64,000 bases of DNA, from the NCBI GenBank assembly GCA_032191485.1, contig JAVDOI010000073.1, positions 551,909 to 615,908 of the forward strand, given 5' to 3'. Every line of letters starts with the position of its first letter. Positions within the stretch are counted from its first letter, which is position 1. The notes under the pieces were generated by a model. The model was not told the origin of the DNA and ran no database searches. It saw only the letters and a list, made by a program, of their open reading frames with translations. Position numbers and translations under genes: made by a program. The DNA comes from Leptoclinus maculatus (Eukaryota > Chordata > Actinopteri > Perciformes > Stichaeidae). Shown one piece after another: positions 38,601 to 50,600 of this stretch.

Positions 38601-41600
38601 GTTGACGTGATGGTGACACGTTGTTCGTCTATAAGAAGTTCTCCTCTCTAAAGAGAACGTCTACATCCTGTTGACGTGATGGTGGCACGTTGTCCGTCTA
38701 CTAGAAGTTCTCCTCTCTAATGAGAACGTCTACATCCTGTTGACGTGATGGTGGCACGTTGTCCGTCTACTAGAAGTTCTCTCTAAAGAGAACGTCTACA
38801 TCCTGTTGACGTGATGGTGACACGTTGTCCGTCTACTAGAAGTTCTCTCTAATGAGAACGTCTGCATCCTGTTGACGTGATGGTGGCACGTTGTCCGTCT
38901 ACTAGAAGTTCTCCTCTCTAAAGAGAACGTCTACATCCTGTTGACGTGATGTTGGCACGTTGTTCGTCTACTAGAAGTTCTCCTCTCTAAAGAGAACGTC
39001 TGCATCCTGTTGACGTGATGGTGACACGTTGTTCGTCTACTAGAAGTTCTCCTCTCTAAAGAGAACGTCTACATCCTGTTGACGTGATGGTGGCACGTTG
39101 TCCGTCTACTAGAAGTTCTCTCTAAAGAGAACGTCTGCATCCTGTTGACGTGATGGTGGCACGTTGTTCGTCTACTAGAAGTTCTCCTCTCTAAAGAGAA
39201 CGTCTACATCCTGTTGACGTGATGGTGGCACGTTGTCCGTCTACTAGAAGTTCTCCTCTCTAATGAGAACGTCTACATCCTGTTGACGTGATGTTGGCAC
39301 GTTGTCCGTCTACTAGAAGTTCTCCTCTCCAAAGAGAACGTCTACATCCTGTTGACGTGATGTTGGCACGTTGTCCGTCTACTAGAAGTTCTCTCCAAAG
39401 AGAACGTCTACATCCTGTTGACGTGATGTTGGCACGTTGTCCGTCTACTAGAAGTTCTCCTCTCTAAAGAGAACGTCTACATCCTGTTGACGTGATGTTG
39501 GCACGTTGTCCGTCTACTAGAAGTTCTCTCCAAAGAGAACGTCTACATCCTGTTGACGTGATGGTGGCACGTTGTTCGTCTACTAGAAGTTCTCCTCTCT
39601 AAAGAGAACGTCTACATCCTGTTGACGTGATGGTGACACGTTGTTCGTCTACTAGAAGTTCTCTCTAAAGAGAACGTCTACATCCTGTTGACGTGATGGT
39701 GACACGTTGTCCGTCTACTAGAAGTTCTCTCTAATGAGAACGTCTGCATCCTGTTGACGTGATGGTGGCACGTTGTCCGTCTACTAGAAGTTCTCTCTAA
39801 AGAGAACGTCTACATCCTGTTGACGTGATGGTGGCACGTTGTCCGTCTACTAGAAGTTCTCTCTAAAGAGAACGTCTACATCCTGTTGACGTGATGGTGA
39901 CACGTTGTCCGTCTACTAGAAGTTCTCTCTAATGAGAACGTCTGCATCCTGTTGACGTGATGGTGGCACGTTGTCCGTCTACTAGAAGTTCTCCTCTCTA
40001 ATGAGAACGTCTACATCCTGTTGACGTGATGGTGGCACGTTGTCCGTCTACTAGAAGTTCTCCTCTCTAATGAGAACGTCTACATCCTGTTGACGTGATG
40101 GTGACACGTTGTTCGTCTACAAGAAGTTCTCTCTAAAGAGAACGTCTACATCCTGTTGACGTGATGTTGGCACGTTGTTCGTCTACAAGAAGTTCTCCTC
40201 TCTAATGAGAACGTCTACATCCTGATGACGTGATGGTGACACGTTGTTCGTCTACAAGAAGTTCTCCTCTCTAATGAGAACGTCTGCATCCTGTTGACGT
40301 GATGGTGACACGTTGTTCGTCTATAAGAAGTTCTCCTCTCTAAAGAGAACGTCTACATCCTGTTGACGTGATGGTGGCACGTTGTCCGTCTACTAGAAGT
40401 TCTCCTCTCTAATGAGAACGTCTACATCCTGTTGACGTGATGGTGGCACGTTGTCCGTCTACTAGAAGTTCTCTCTAAAGAGAACGTCTACATCCTGTTG
40501 ACGTGATGGTGACACGTTGTCCGTCTACTAGAAGTTCTCTCTAATGAGAACGTCTGCATCCTGTTGACGTGATGGTGGCACGTTGTCCGTCTACTAGAAG
40601 TTCTCCTCTCTAATGAGAACGTCTACATCCTGTTGACGTGATGGTGGCACGTTGTCCGTCTACTAGAAGTTCTCCTCTCTAATGAGAACGTCTACATCCT
40701 GTTGACGTGATGGTGGCACGTTGTTCGTCTACTAGAAGTTCTCCTCTCTAATGAGAACGTCTACATCCTGTTGACGTGATGGTGGCACGTTGTCCGTCTA
40801 CTAGAAGTTCTCTCTAAAGAGAACGTCTACATCCTGTTGACGTGATGGTGGCACGTTGTCCGTCTACTAGAAGTTCTCTCTAAAGAGAACGTCTACATCC
40901 TGTTGACGTGATGGTGACACGTTGTCCGTCTACTAGAAGTTCTCTCTAATGAGAACGTCTGCATCCTGTTGACGTGATGGTGACACGTTGTCCGTCTACT
41001 AGAAGTTCTCCTCTCTAATGAGAACGTCTACATCCTGTTGACGTGATGGTGGCACGTTGTCCGTCTACTAGAAGTTCTCCTCTCTAATGAGAACGTCTAC
41101 ATCCTGTTGACGTGATGGTGGCACGTTGTCCGTCTACTAGAAGTTCTCCTCTCTAATGAGAACGTCTACATCCTGTTGACGTGATGGTGGCACGTTGTCC
41201 GTCTACTAGAAGTTCTCCTCTCTAATGAGAACGTCTGCATCCTGTTGACGTGATGGTGGCACGTTGTCCGTCTACTAGAAGTTCTCCTCTCTAATGAGAA
41301 CGTCTACATCCTGTTGACGTGATGGTGGCACGTTGTCCGTCTACTAGAAGTTCTCCTCTCTAATGAGAACGTCTACATCCTGTTGACGTGATGGTGGCAC
41401 GTTGTCCGTCTACTAGAAGTTCTCCTCTCTAATGAGAACGTCTACATCCTGTTGACGTGATGGTGGCACGTTGTCCGTCTACTAGAAGTTCTCCTCTCTA
41501 AAGAGAACGTCTACATCCTGTTGACGTGATGGTGACACGTTGTTCGTCTACAAGAAGTTCTCTCTAAAGAGAACGTCTGCATCCTGTTGACGTGATGGTG

Positions 41601-44600
41601 GCACGTTGTCCGTCTACTAGAAGTTCTCCTCTCTAATGAGAACGTCTACATCCTGTTGACGTGATGGTGGCACGTTGTCCGTCTACTAGAAGTTCTCCTC
41701 TCTAATGAGAACGTCTACATCCTGTTGACGTGATGGTGGCACGTTGTCCGTCTACTAGAAGTTCTCCTCTCTAATGAGAACGTCTACATCCTGTTGACGT
41801 GATGGTGGCACGTTGTCCGTCTACTAGAAGTTCTCCTCTCTAATGAGAACGTCTACATCCTGTTGACGTGATGGTGGCACGTTGTCCGTCTACTAGAAGT
41901 TCTCCTCTCTAATGAGAACGTCTACATCCTGTTGACGTGATGGTGGCACGTTGTCCGTCTACTAGAAGTTCTCCTCTCTAATGAGAACGTCTACATCCTG
42001 TTGACGTGATGGTGGCACGTTGTCCGTCTACTAGAAGTTCTCCTCTCTAAAGAGAACGTCTGCATCCTGTTGACGTGATGGTGGCACGTTGTTCGTCTAC
42101 TAGAAGTTCTCCTCTCTAATGAGAACGTCTGCATCCTGTTGACGTGATGGTGACACGTTGTTCGTCTATAAGAAGTTCTCCTCTCTAAAGAGAACGTCTA
42201 CATCCTGTTGACGTGATGGTGACACGTTGTTCGTCTACAAGAAGTTCTCTCTAAAGAGAACGTCTACATCCTGTTGACGTGATGGTGACACGTTGTTCGT
42301 CTACAAGAAGTTCTCCTCTCTAAAGAGAACGTCTACATCGAGTAGACGTGATGGTGACACGTTGTCCGTCTACTAGAAGTTCTCCTCTTTAATGAGAACG
42401 TCTACATCCTGTTGACGTGATGGTGGCACGTTGTTCGTCTACTAGAAGTTCTCCTCTCTAAAGAGAACGTCTGCATCCTGTTGACGTGATGGTGACACGT
42501 TGTTCGTCTACTAGAAGTTCTCCTCTCTAATGAGAACGTCTACATCCTGTTGACGTGATGGTGGCACGTTGTTCGTCTACTAGAAGTTCCCCTCTCTAAT
42601 GAGAACGTCTACATCCTGTTGACGTGATGGTGACACGTTGTTTGTCTACTAGAAGTTCTTTCTAAAGAGAACGTCTACATCCTGTTGACGTGATGGTGAC
42701 ACGTTGTCCGTCTACTAGAAGTTCTCTCTAAAGAGAACGTCTACATCCTGTTGACGTGATGGTGACACGTTGTCCGTCTACAAGAAGTTCTCTCTAAAGA
42801 GAACGTCTGCATCCTGTTGACGTGATGGTGACACGTTGTTCGTCTACTAGAAGTTCTCCTCTCTAAAGAGAACGTCTGCATCCTGTTGACGTGATGGTGA
42901 CACGTTGTTCGTCTACTAGAAGTTCTCCTCTCTAAAGAGAACGTCTGCATCCTGTTGACGTGATGGTGACACGTTGTTCGTCTACTAGAAGTTCTCCTCT
43001 CTAAAGAGAACGTCTGCATCCTGTTGACGTGATGTTGGCACGTTGTTCGTCTACTAGAAGTTCTCCTCTAAAGAGAACGTCTACATCCTGTTGACGTGAT
43101 GGTGACACGTTGTTCGTCTACTAGAAGTTCTCCTCTCTAAAGAGAACGTCTGCATCCTGTTGACGTGATGGTGACACGTTGTTCGTCTACTAGAAGTTCT
43201 CCTCTCTAAAGAGAACGTCTGCATCCTGTTGACGTGATGGTGGCACGTTGTTCGTCTACTAGAAGTTCTCCTCTCTAAAGAGAACGTCTGCATCCTGTTG
43301 ACGTGATGGTGGCACGTTGTTCGTCTACTAGAAGTTCTCCTCTCTAAAGAGAACGTCTGCATCCTGTTGACGTGATGGTGACACGTTGTTCGTCTACTAG
43401 AAGTTCTCCTCTCTAAAGAGAACGTCTGCATCCTGTTGACGTGATGGTGGCACGTTGTTCGTCTACTAGAAGTTCTCCTCTCTAAAGAGAACGTCTGCAT
43501 CCTGTTGACGTGATGGTGGCACGTTGTTCGTCTACTAGAAGTTCTCCTCTCTAAAGAGAACGTCTGCATCCTGTTGACGTGATGGTGACACGTTGTTCGT
43601 CTACTAGAAGTTCTCCTCTCTAATGAGAACGTCTGCATCCTGTTGACGTGATGGTGGCACGTTGTTCGTCTACTAGAAGTTCTCCTCTTTAATGAGAACG
43701 TCTACATCCTGTTGACGTGATGGTGGCACGTTGTTCGTCTACTAGAAGTTCTCCTCTCTAAAGAGAACGTCTGCATCCTGTTGACGTGATGGTGACACGT
43801 TGTTCGTCTACTAGAAGTTCTCCTCTCTAAAGAGAACGTCTGCATCCTGTTGACGTGATGTTGGCACGTTGTTCGTCTACTAGAAGTTCTCCTCTAAAGA
43901 GAACGTCTACATCCTGTTGACGTGATGGTGACACGTTGTTCGTCTACTAGAAGTTCTCCTCTCTAAAGAGAACGTCTGCATCCTGTTGACGTGATGGTGA
44001 CACGTTGTTCGTCTACTAGAAGTTCTCCTCTCTAAAGAGAACGTCTGCATCCTGTTGACGTGATGTTGGCACGTTGTTCATCTACTAGAAGTTCTCCTCT
44101 CTAAAGAGAACGTCTGCATCCTGTTGACGTGATGGTGACACGTTGTCCGTCTACTAGAAGTTCTCCTCTCTAATGAGAACGTCTACATCCTGTTGACGTG
44201 ATGGTGGCACGTTGTCCGTCTACTAGAAGTTCTCCTCTCTAATGAGAACGTCTACATCCTGTTGACGTGATGGTGGCACGTTGTCCGTCTACTAGAAGTT
44301 CTCCTCTCTAATGAGAACGTCTACATCCTGTTGACGTGATGGTGGCACGTTGTCCGTCTACTAGAAGTTCTCCTCTCTAAAGAGAACGTCTACATCCTGT
44401 TGACGTGATGGTGACACGTTGTTCGTCTACAAGAAGTTCTCTCTAAAGAGAACGTCTGCATCCTGTTGACGTGATGGTGGCACGTTGTCCGTCTACTAGA
44501 AGTTCTCCTCTCTAATGAGAACGTCTACATCCTGTTGACGTGATGGTGGCACGTTGTCCGTCTACTAGAAGTTCTCCTCTCTAATGAGAACGTCTACATC

Positions 44601-47600
44601 CTGTTGACGTGATGGTGGCACGTTGTCCGTCTACTAGAAGTTCTCCTCTCTAATGAGAACGTCTACATCCTGTTGACGTGATGGTGGCACGTTGTCCGTC
44701 TACTAGAAGTTCTCCTCTCTAATGAGAACGTCTACATCCTGTTGACGTGATGGTGGCACGTTGTCCGTCTACTAGAAGTTCTCCTCTCTAATGAGAACGT
44801 CTACATCCTGTTGACGTGATGGTGGCACGTTGTCCGTCTACTAGAAGTTCTCCTCTCTAATGAGAACGTCTACATCCTGTTGACGTGATGGTGGCACGTT
44901 GTCCGTCTACTAGAAGTTCTCCTCTCTAAAGAGAACGTCTGCATCCTGTTGACGTGATGGTGGCACGTTGTTCGTCTACTAGAAGTTCTCCTCTCTAATG
45001 AGAACGTCTGCATCCTGTTGACGTGATGGTGACACGTTGTTCGTCTATAAGAAGTTCTCCTCTCTAAAGAGAACGTCTACATCCTGTTGACGTGATGGTG
45101 ACACGTTGTTCGTCTACAAGAAGTTCTCTCTAAAGAGAACGTCTACATCCTGTTGACGTGATGGTGACACGTTGTTCGTCTACAAGAAGTTCTCCTCTCT
45201 AAAGAGAACGTCTACATCGAGTAGACGTGATGGTGACACGTTGTCCGTCTACTAGAAGTTCTCCTCTTTAATGAGAACGTCTACATCCTGTTGACGTGAT
45301 GGTGGCACGTTGTTCGTCTACTAGAAGTTCTCCTCTCTAAAGAGAACGTCTGCATCCTGTTGACGTGATGGTGACACGTTGTTCGTCTACTAGAAGTTCT
45401 CCTCTCTAATGAGAACGTCTACATCCTGTTGACGTGATGGTGGCACGTTGTTCGTCTACTAGAAGTTCCCCTCTCTAATGAGAACGTCTACATCCTGTTG
45501 ACGTGATGGTGACACGTTGTTCGTCTACTAGAAGTTCTTTCTAAAGAGAACGTCTACATCCTGTTGACGTGATGGTGACACGTTGTCCGTCTACAAGAAG
45601 TTCTCTCTAAAGAGAACGTCTGCATCCTGTTGACGTGATGGTGACACGTTGTTCGTCTACTAGAAGTTCTCCTCTCTAAAGAGAACGTCTGCATCCTGTT
45701 GACGTGATGGTGACACGTTGTTCGTCTACTAGAAGTTCTCCTCTCTAAAGAGAACGTCTGCATCCTGTTGACGTGATGGTGACACGTTGTTCGTCTACTA
45801 GAAGTTCTCCTCTCTAAAGAGAACGTCTGCATCCTGTTGACGTGATGTTGGCACGTTGTTCGTCTACTAGAAGTTCTCCTCTAAAGAGAACGTCTACATC
45901 CTGTTGACGTGATGGTGACACGTTGTTCGTCTACTAGAAGTTCTCCTCTCTAAAGAGAACGTCTGCATCCTGTTGACGTGATGTTGGCACGTTGTTCGTC
46001 TACTAGAAGTTCTCCTCTCTAAAGAGAACGTCTGCATCCTGTTGACGTGATGGTGACACGTTGTTCGTCTACTAGAAGTTCTCCTCTCTAAAGAGAACGT
46101 CTGCATCCTGTTGACGTGATGGTGACACGTTGTTCGTCTACTAGAAGTTCTCCTCTCTAAAGAGAACGTCTGCATCCTGTTGACGTGATGGTGGCACGTT
46201 GTCCGTCTACTAGAAGTTCTCCTCTCTAAAGAGAACGTCTACATCCTGTTGACGTGATGGTGACACGTTGTTCGTCTACTAGAAGTTCTCCTCTCTAAAG
46301 AGAACGTCTGCATCCTGTTGACGTGATGGTGGCACGTTGTTCGTCTACTAGAAGTTCTCCTCTCTAAAGAGAACGTCTGCATCCTGTTGACGTGATGGTG
46401 ACACGTTGTTCGTCTACTAGAAGTTCTCCTCTCTAATGAGAACGTCTGCATCCTGTTGACGTGATGGTGACACGTTGTTAGTACTCCTCTCTAAAGAGAA
46501 CGTCTGCATCCTGTTGACGTGATGGTGGCACGTTGTTCGTCTACTAGAAGTTCTCCTCTCTAAAGAGAACGTCTGCATCCTGTTGACGTGATGGTGACAC
46601 GTTGTTCGTCTACTAGAAGTTCTCCTCTCTAAAGAGAACGTCTGCATCCTGTTGACGTGATGGTGGCACGTTGTTCGTCTACTAGAAGTTCTCCTCTCTA
46701 AAGAGAACGTCTGCATCCTGTTGACGTGATGGTGGCACGTTGTTCGTCTACTAGAAGTTCTCCTCTCTAAAGAGAACGTCTGCATCCTGTTGACGTGATG
46801 GTGACACTTTGTTCGTCTACTAGAAGTTCTCCTCTCTAAAGAGAACGTCTACATCCTGTTGACGTGATGGTGACACTTTGTTCGTCTACTAGAAGTTCTC
46901 CTCTCTAAAGAGAACGTCTACATCCTGTTGACGTGATGGTGACACTTTGTTCGTCTACTAGAAGTTCTCCTCTCTAAAGAGAACGTCTGCATCCTGTTGA
47001 CGTGATGGTGACACTTTGTTCGTCTACTAGAAGTTCTCCTCTCTAAAGAGAACGTCTACATCCTGTTGACGTGATGGTGACACTTTGTTCGTCTACTAGA
47101 AGTTCTCCTCTCTAAAGAGAACGTCTACATCCTGTTGACGTGATGGTGACACTTTGTTCGTCTACTAGAAGTTCTCCTCTCTAAAGAGAACGTCTACATC
47201 CTGTTGACGTGATGGTGACACGTTGTTCGTCTACTAGAAGTTCTCCTCTCTAAAGAGAACGTCTACATCCTGTTGACGTGATGGTGACACTTTGTTCGTC
47301 TACTAGAAGTTCTCCTCTCTAAAGAGAACGTCTACATCCTGTTGACGTGATGGTGACACTTTGTTCGTCTACTAGAAGTTCTCCTCTCTAAAGAGAACGT
47401 CTACATCCTGTTGACGTGATGGTGACACGTTGTTCGTCTACTAGAAGTTCTCCTCTCTAAAGAGAACGTCTGCATCCTGTTGACGTGATGGTGACACGTT
47501 GTTCGTCTACTAGAAGTTCTCCTCTCTAAAGAGAACGTCTAGATCCTGTTGACGTGATGGTGACACGTTGTTCGTCTACTAGAAGTTCTCCTCTCTAAAG

Positions 47601-50600
47601 AGAACGTCTGCATCCTGTTGACGTGATGGTGACACGTTGTTCGTCTACTAGAAGTTCTCCTCTCTAAAGAGAACGTCTGCATCCTGTTGACGTGATGGTG
47701 ACACGTTGTTCGTCTACTAGAAGTTCTCCTCTCTAAAGAGAACGTCTGCATCCTGTTGACGTGATGGTGACACGTTGTTCGTCTACTAGAAGTTCTCCTC
47801 TCTAAAGAGAACGTCTACATCCTGTTGACGTGATGTTGGCACGTTGTTCGTCTACTAGAAGTTCTCCTCTCTAAAGAGAACGTCTACATCCTGTTGACGT
47901 GATGGTGACACGTTGTTCGTCTACTAGAAGTACTTCTCTCCGGTAGTAAAACCACGTCAGGTTTGCTGTCCGGTGGAGTTCATCGGTCAGAAACCTGCTG
48001 CCGGTATCAGAGTGTCGTCCTTGTAGTTCAATCAGCTGAGTGTAGTTCACATAAAAACACTCAACACTGAGACAGGATGTAGCAGACAGACAGACAGATT
48101 CAGACAGACATATTCAGACCTTTGCTCCACAGGTGACATAAGGAGACTGACCGTCCTTCCCCGGCAACATACCGATCACCTGTAGGGACAGACAGGTAGA
48201 CAGACAGGTCAGGAGACTCTTTGTATGATATATATATATGTATTGTACGTGTTTATATATGTATATCTTTATGTTGACGTCTTAATAAACAAACCCGGTT
48301 CAGTTTGATGAGGATACACGGCTGACCGCTGCTGTAACCAAAGAAGCGATCAGAGATCCCTGAACATTCCTCCAACATCGTCCGATTAAACTGACACGAA
48401 CGCTTTGGGTTGTTCCTGACCTGCAGACAGACAGGCAGGGGGAGAGTGAGACGGGCAGAGGCGGACAAGAAGGCAGAGGGTGAGACAGACAGGCAGACAA
48501 AGAACTAGAAAGGTGGAGGGTGACAAGAAGGCAGAGGGTGAGACAGACAGACAGGCGTCAAAGAACTAGAAAGAAGGAAGGTGAGACAGGCAGGCAGAGG
48601 GTGAGACAGACAGGCAGGCAAGCAAAGAACTAGAAAGAAGGAAGGTGAGACAGGCAGGCAGAGGGTGAGACAGACAGGCAGGCAAGCAAAGAACTAGAAA
48701 GGTGGAGGGAGAGACAGGCAGGCAGAGGGTGAGACAGGCAGGCAGGCAAGCAAAGAACTAGAACGGTGGAGGGTGAGACAGGCAGACAGAGAGACAGGCA
48801 GGTGGGGGTGAGAAAGGCAGGTGGATAGACTGACAGGTGAAGAGTAAGACAGGCAGATAGAGAGACAGACGGTGGAGGGTGAGACAGGCAGATAGCTAGA
48901 CAGACAGGTTTACCTCTCCACTGTCCTCTTGAATGAAGTATTGATCTGGAGAACAGTTATCGTTGGTCTGAACCTGATAGCTGTCGTCGTACGCTGCAGA
49001 CACAGGCAGACAGACACAGACAGACAGGCAGAGAGACAGACAAACAGACAGACAGACACACACACAGGCAGACAGACAGACAGACAGACAGACAGAGAGA
49101 TAATATATATTGTTATATATAAATATATGTAACGAGCGATGACATCATTAAATGTTACGATAACGTGAATCTTACGAGTCAGGAAGCGGTCGAGGTTCTG
49201 GATGAAACCGTTCCAGCTCTCAGATTCTGAGACGGAGAAACTGATCTCCAGCTGGTCTCCCTTTGGACGAATCATCATCCCTGAAACATGAGAGCACACG
49301 TCCTCGTTAACCAGTCACAGGCTGAGCCTCGTTAACCAGTCACAGGCTGAGCCTCGTTAACCAGTCACAGGCTGAGCCTCGTTAACCAATTACAGGCTGA
49401 TCCTCGTTAACCAATTACAGGATGAGCCTCGTTAACCAATCACAGGCTGAGCCTCGTTAACCAGTCACAGGCTGAGCCTCGTTAACCAATCACAGGCTGA
49501 TCCTCGTTAACCAGTCACAGGCTGAGCCTCGTTAACCAGTCACAGGCTGAGCCTCGTTAACCAATTACAGGCTGATCCTCGTTAACCAATTACAGGATGA
49601 GCCTCGTTAACCAATCACAGGCTGAGCCTCGTTAACCAGTCACAGGCTGAGCCTCGTTAACCAATCACAGGCTGATCCTCGTTAACCAGTCACAGGCTGA
49701 GCCTCGTTAACCAATCACATGCTGAACTTTGTTAACCAATTACAGGATGAGCCTCGTTAACCAATCACATGCTGAACTTTGTTAACCAATCACAGGCTGA
49801 GCCTCGTTAACCAGTCACAGGCTGAGCCTCGTTAACCAATTACAGGATGAGCCTCGTTAACCAGTCACAGGCTGAGCCTCGTTAACCAATCACATGCTGA
49901 ACTTTGTTAACCAATTACAGGATGAGCCTCGTTAACCAATCATCACCATTGTTACCTGGAGTCTCCAGGCGGTCCTGCCAGGTGGGCTTGTAGTCATCGA
50001 GCGTCAGCAGCATGATGTACATGGTGAGAACAAACATGCCTGCCAGAAACAGGTAGAAGACCAGGTAGAAGAGCAGGATCAGACCTGAAGGGGAGACAAA
50101 GGGGAGACAAAGGGGGAGGGGTTTTAATTATAAAGTAGAGCACTTTCATCCTCTAAATATCATCTTTATAATCCTCTTTAGCCCCGCCCCCTGCTGATGA
50201 CCTACATTCAGTGTGTGTTGGGGGAGAGCGGGGGAGGGTATAATCTCTCTGTACCAGCTCTCTCTCTCTCTCTCTCTTCTCTTCTTCTTATTGGTCACTT
50301 TTACATTTTACATTAACAGAAGTCAGTTTAACGTTTTACTAATTATGTTACCCTGATGTACACAAGGAATGAATCACTGCACATCTTTTCATGCTGTACT
50401 GAAAACTAATTGTTTCATCAAATTCAAATGTCGTCAATGAGGGTCCTCACAAGTACATTACTACCAACGTGTGTGTGTGTGTGTGTGTGTTACAGTCCAA
50501 TCAACCTCGTCTGTCTGCTTAATCCAGATTAACACAAAAACACACTGAGTGTGTGTGTGTGTGTGTGTGTTTGTATGCATCAGTGTGTGTGTGTGTCTGT

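Noticed and set aside
36665..47935. CRISPR-like array of regularly spaced repeats
   Set aside because: There are no unique spacers: the whole 69-bp unit repeats. It is eukaryotic DNA, and no cas genes are present.
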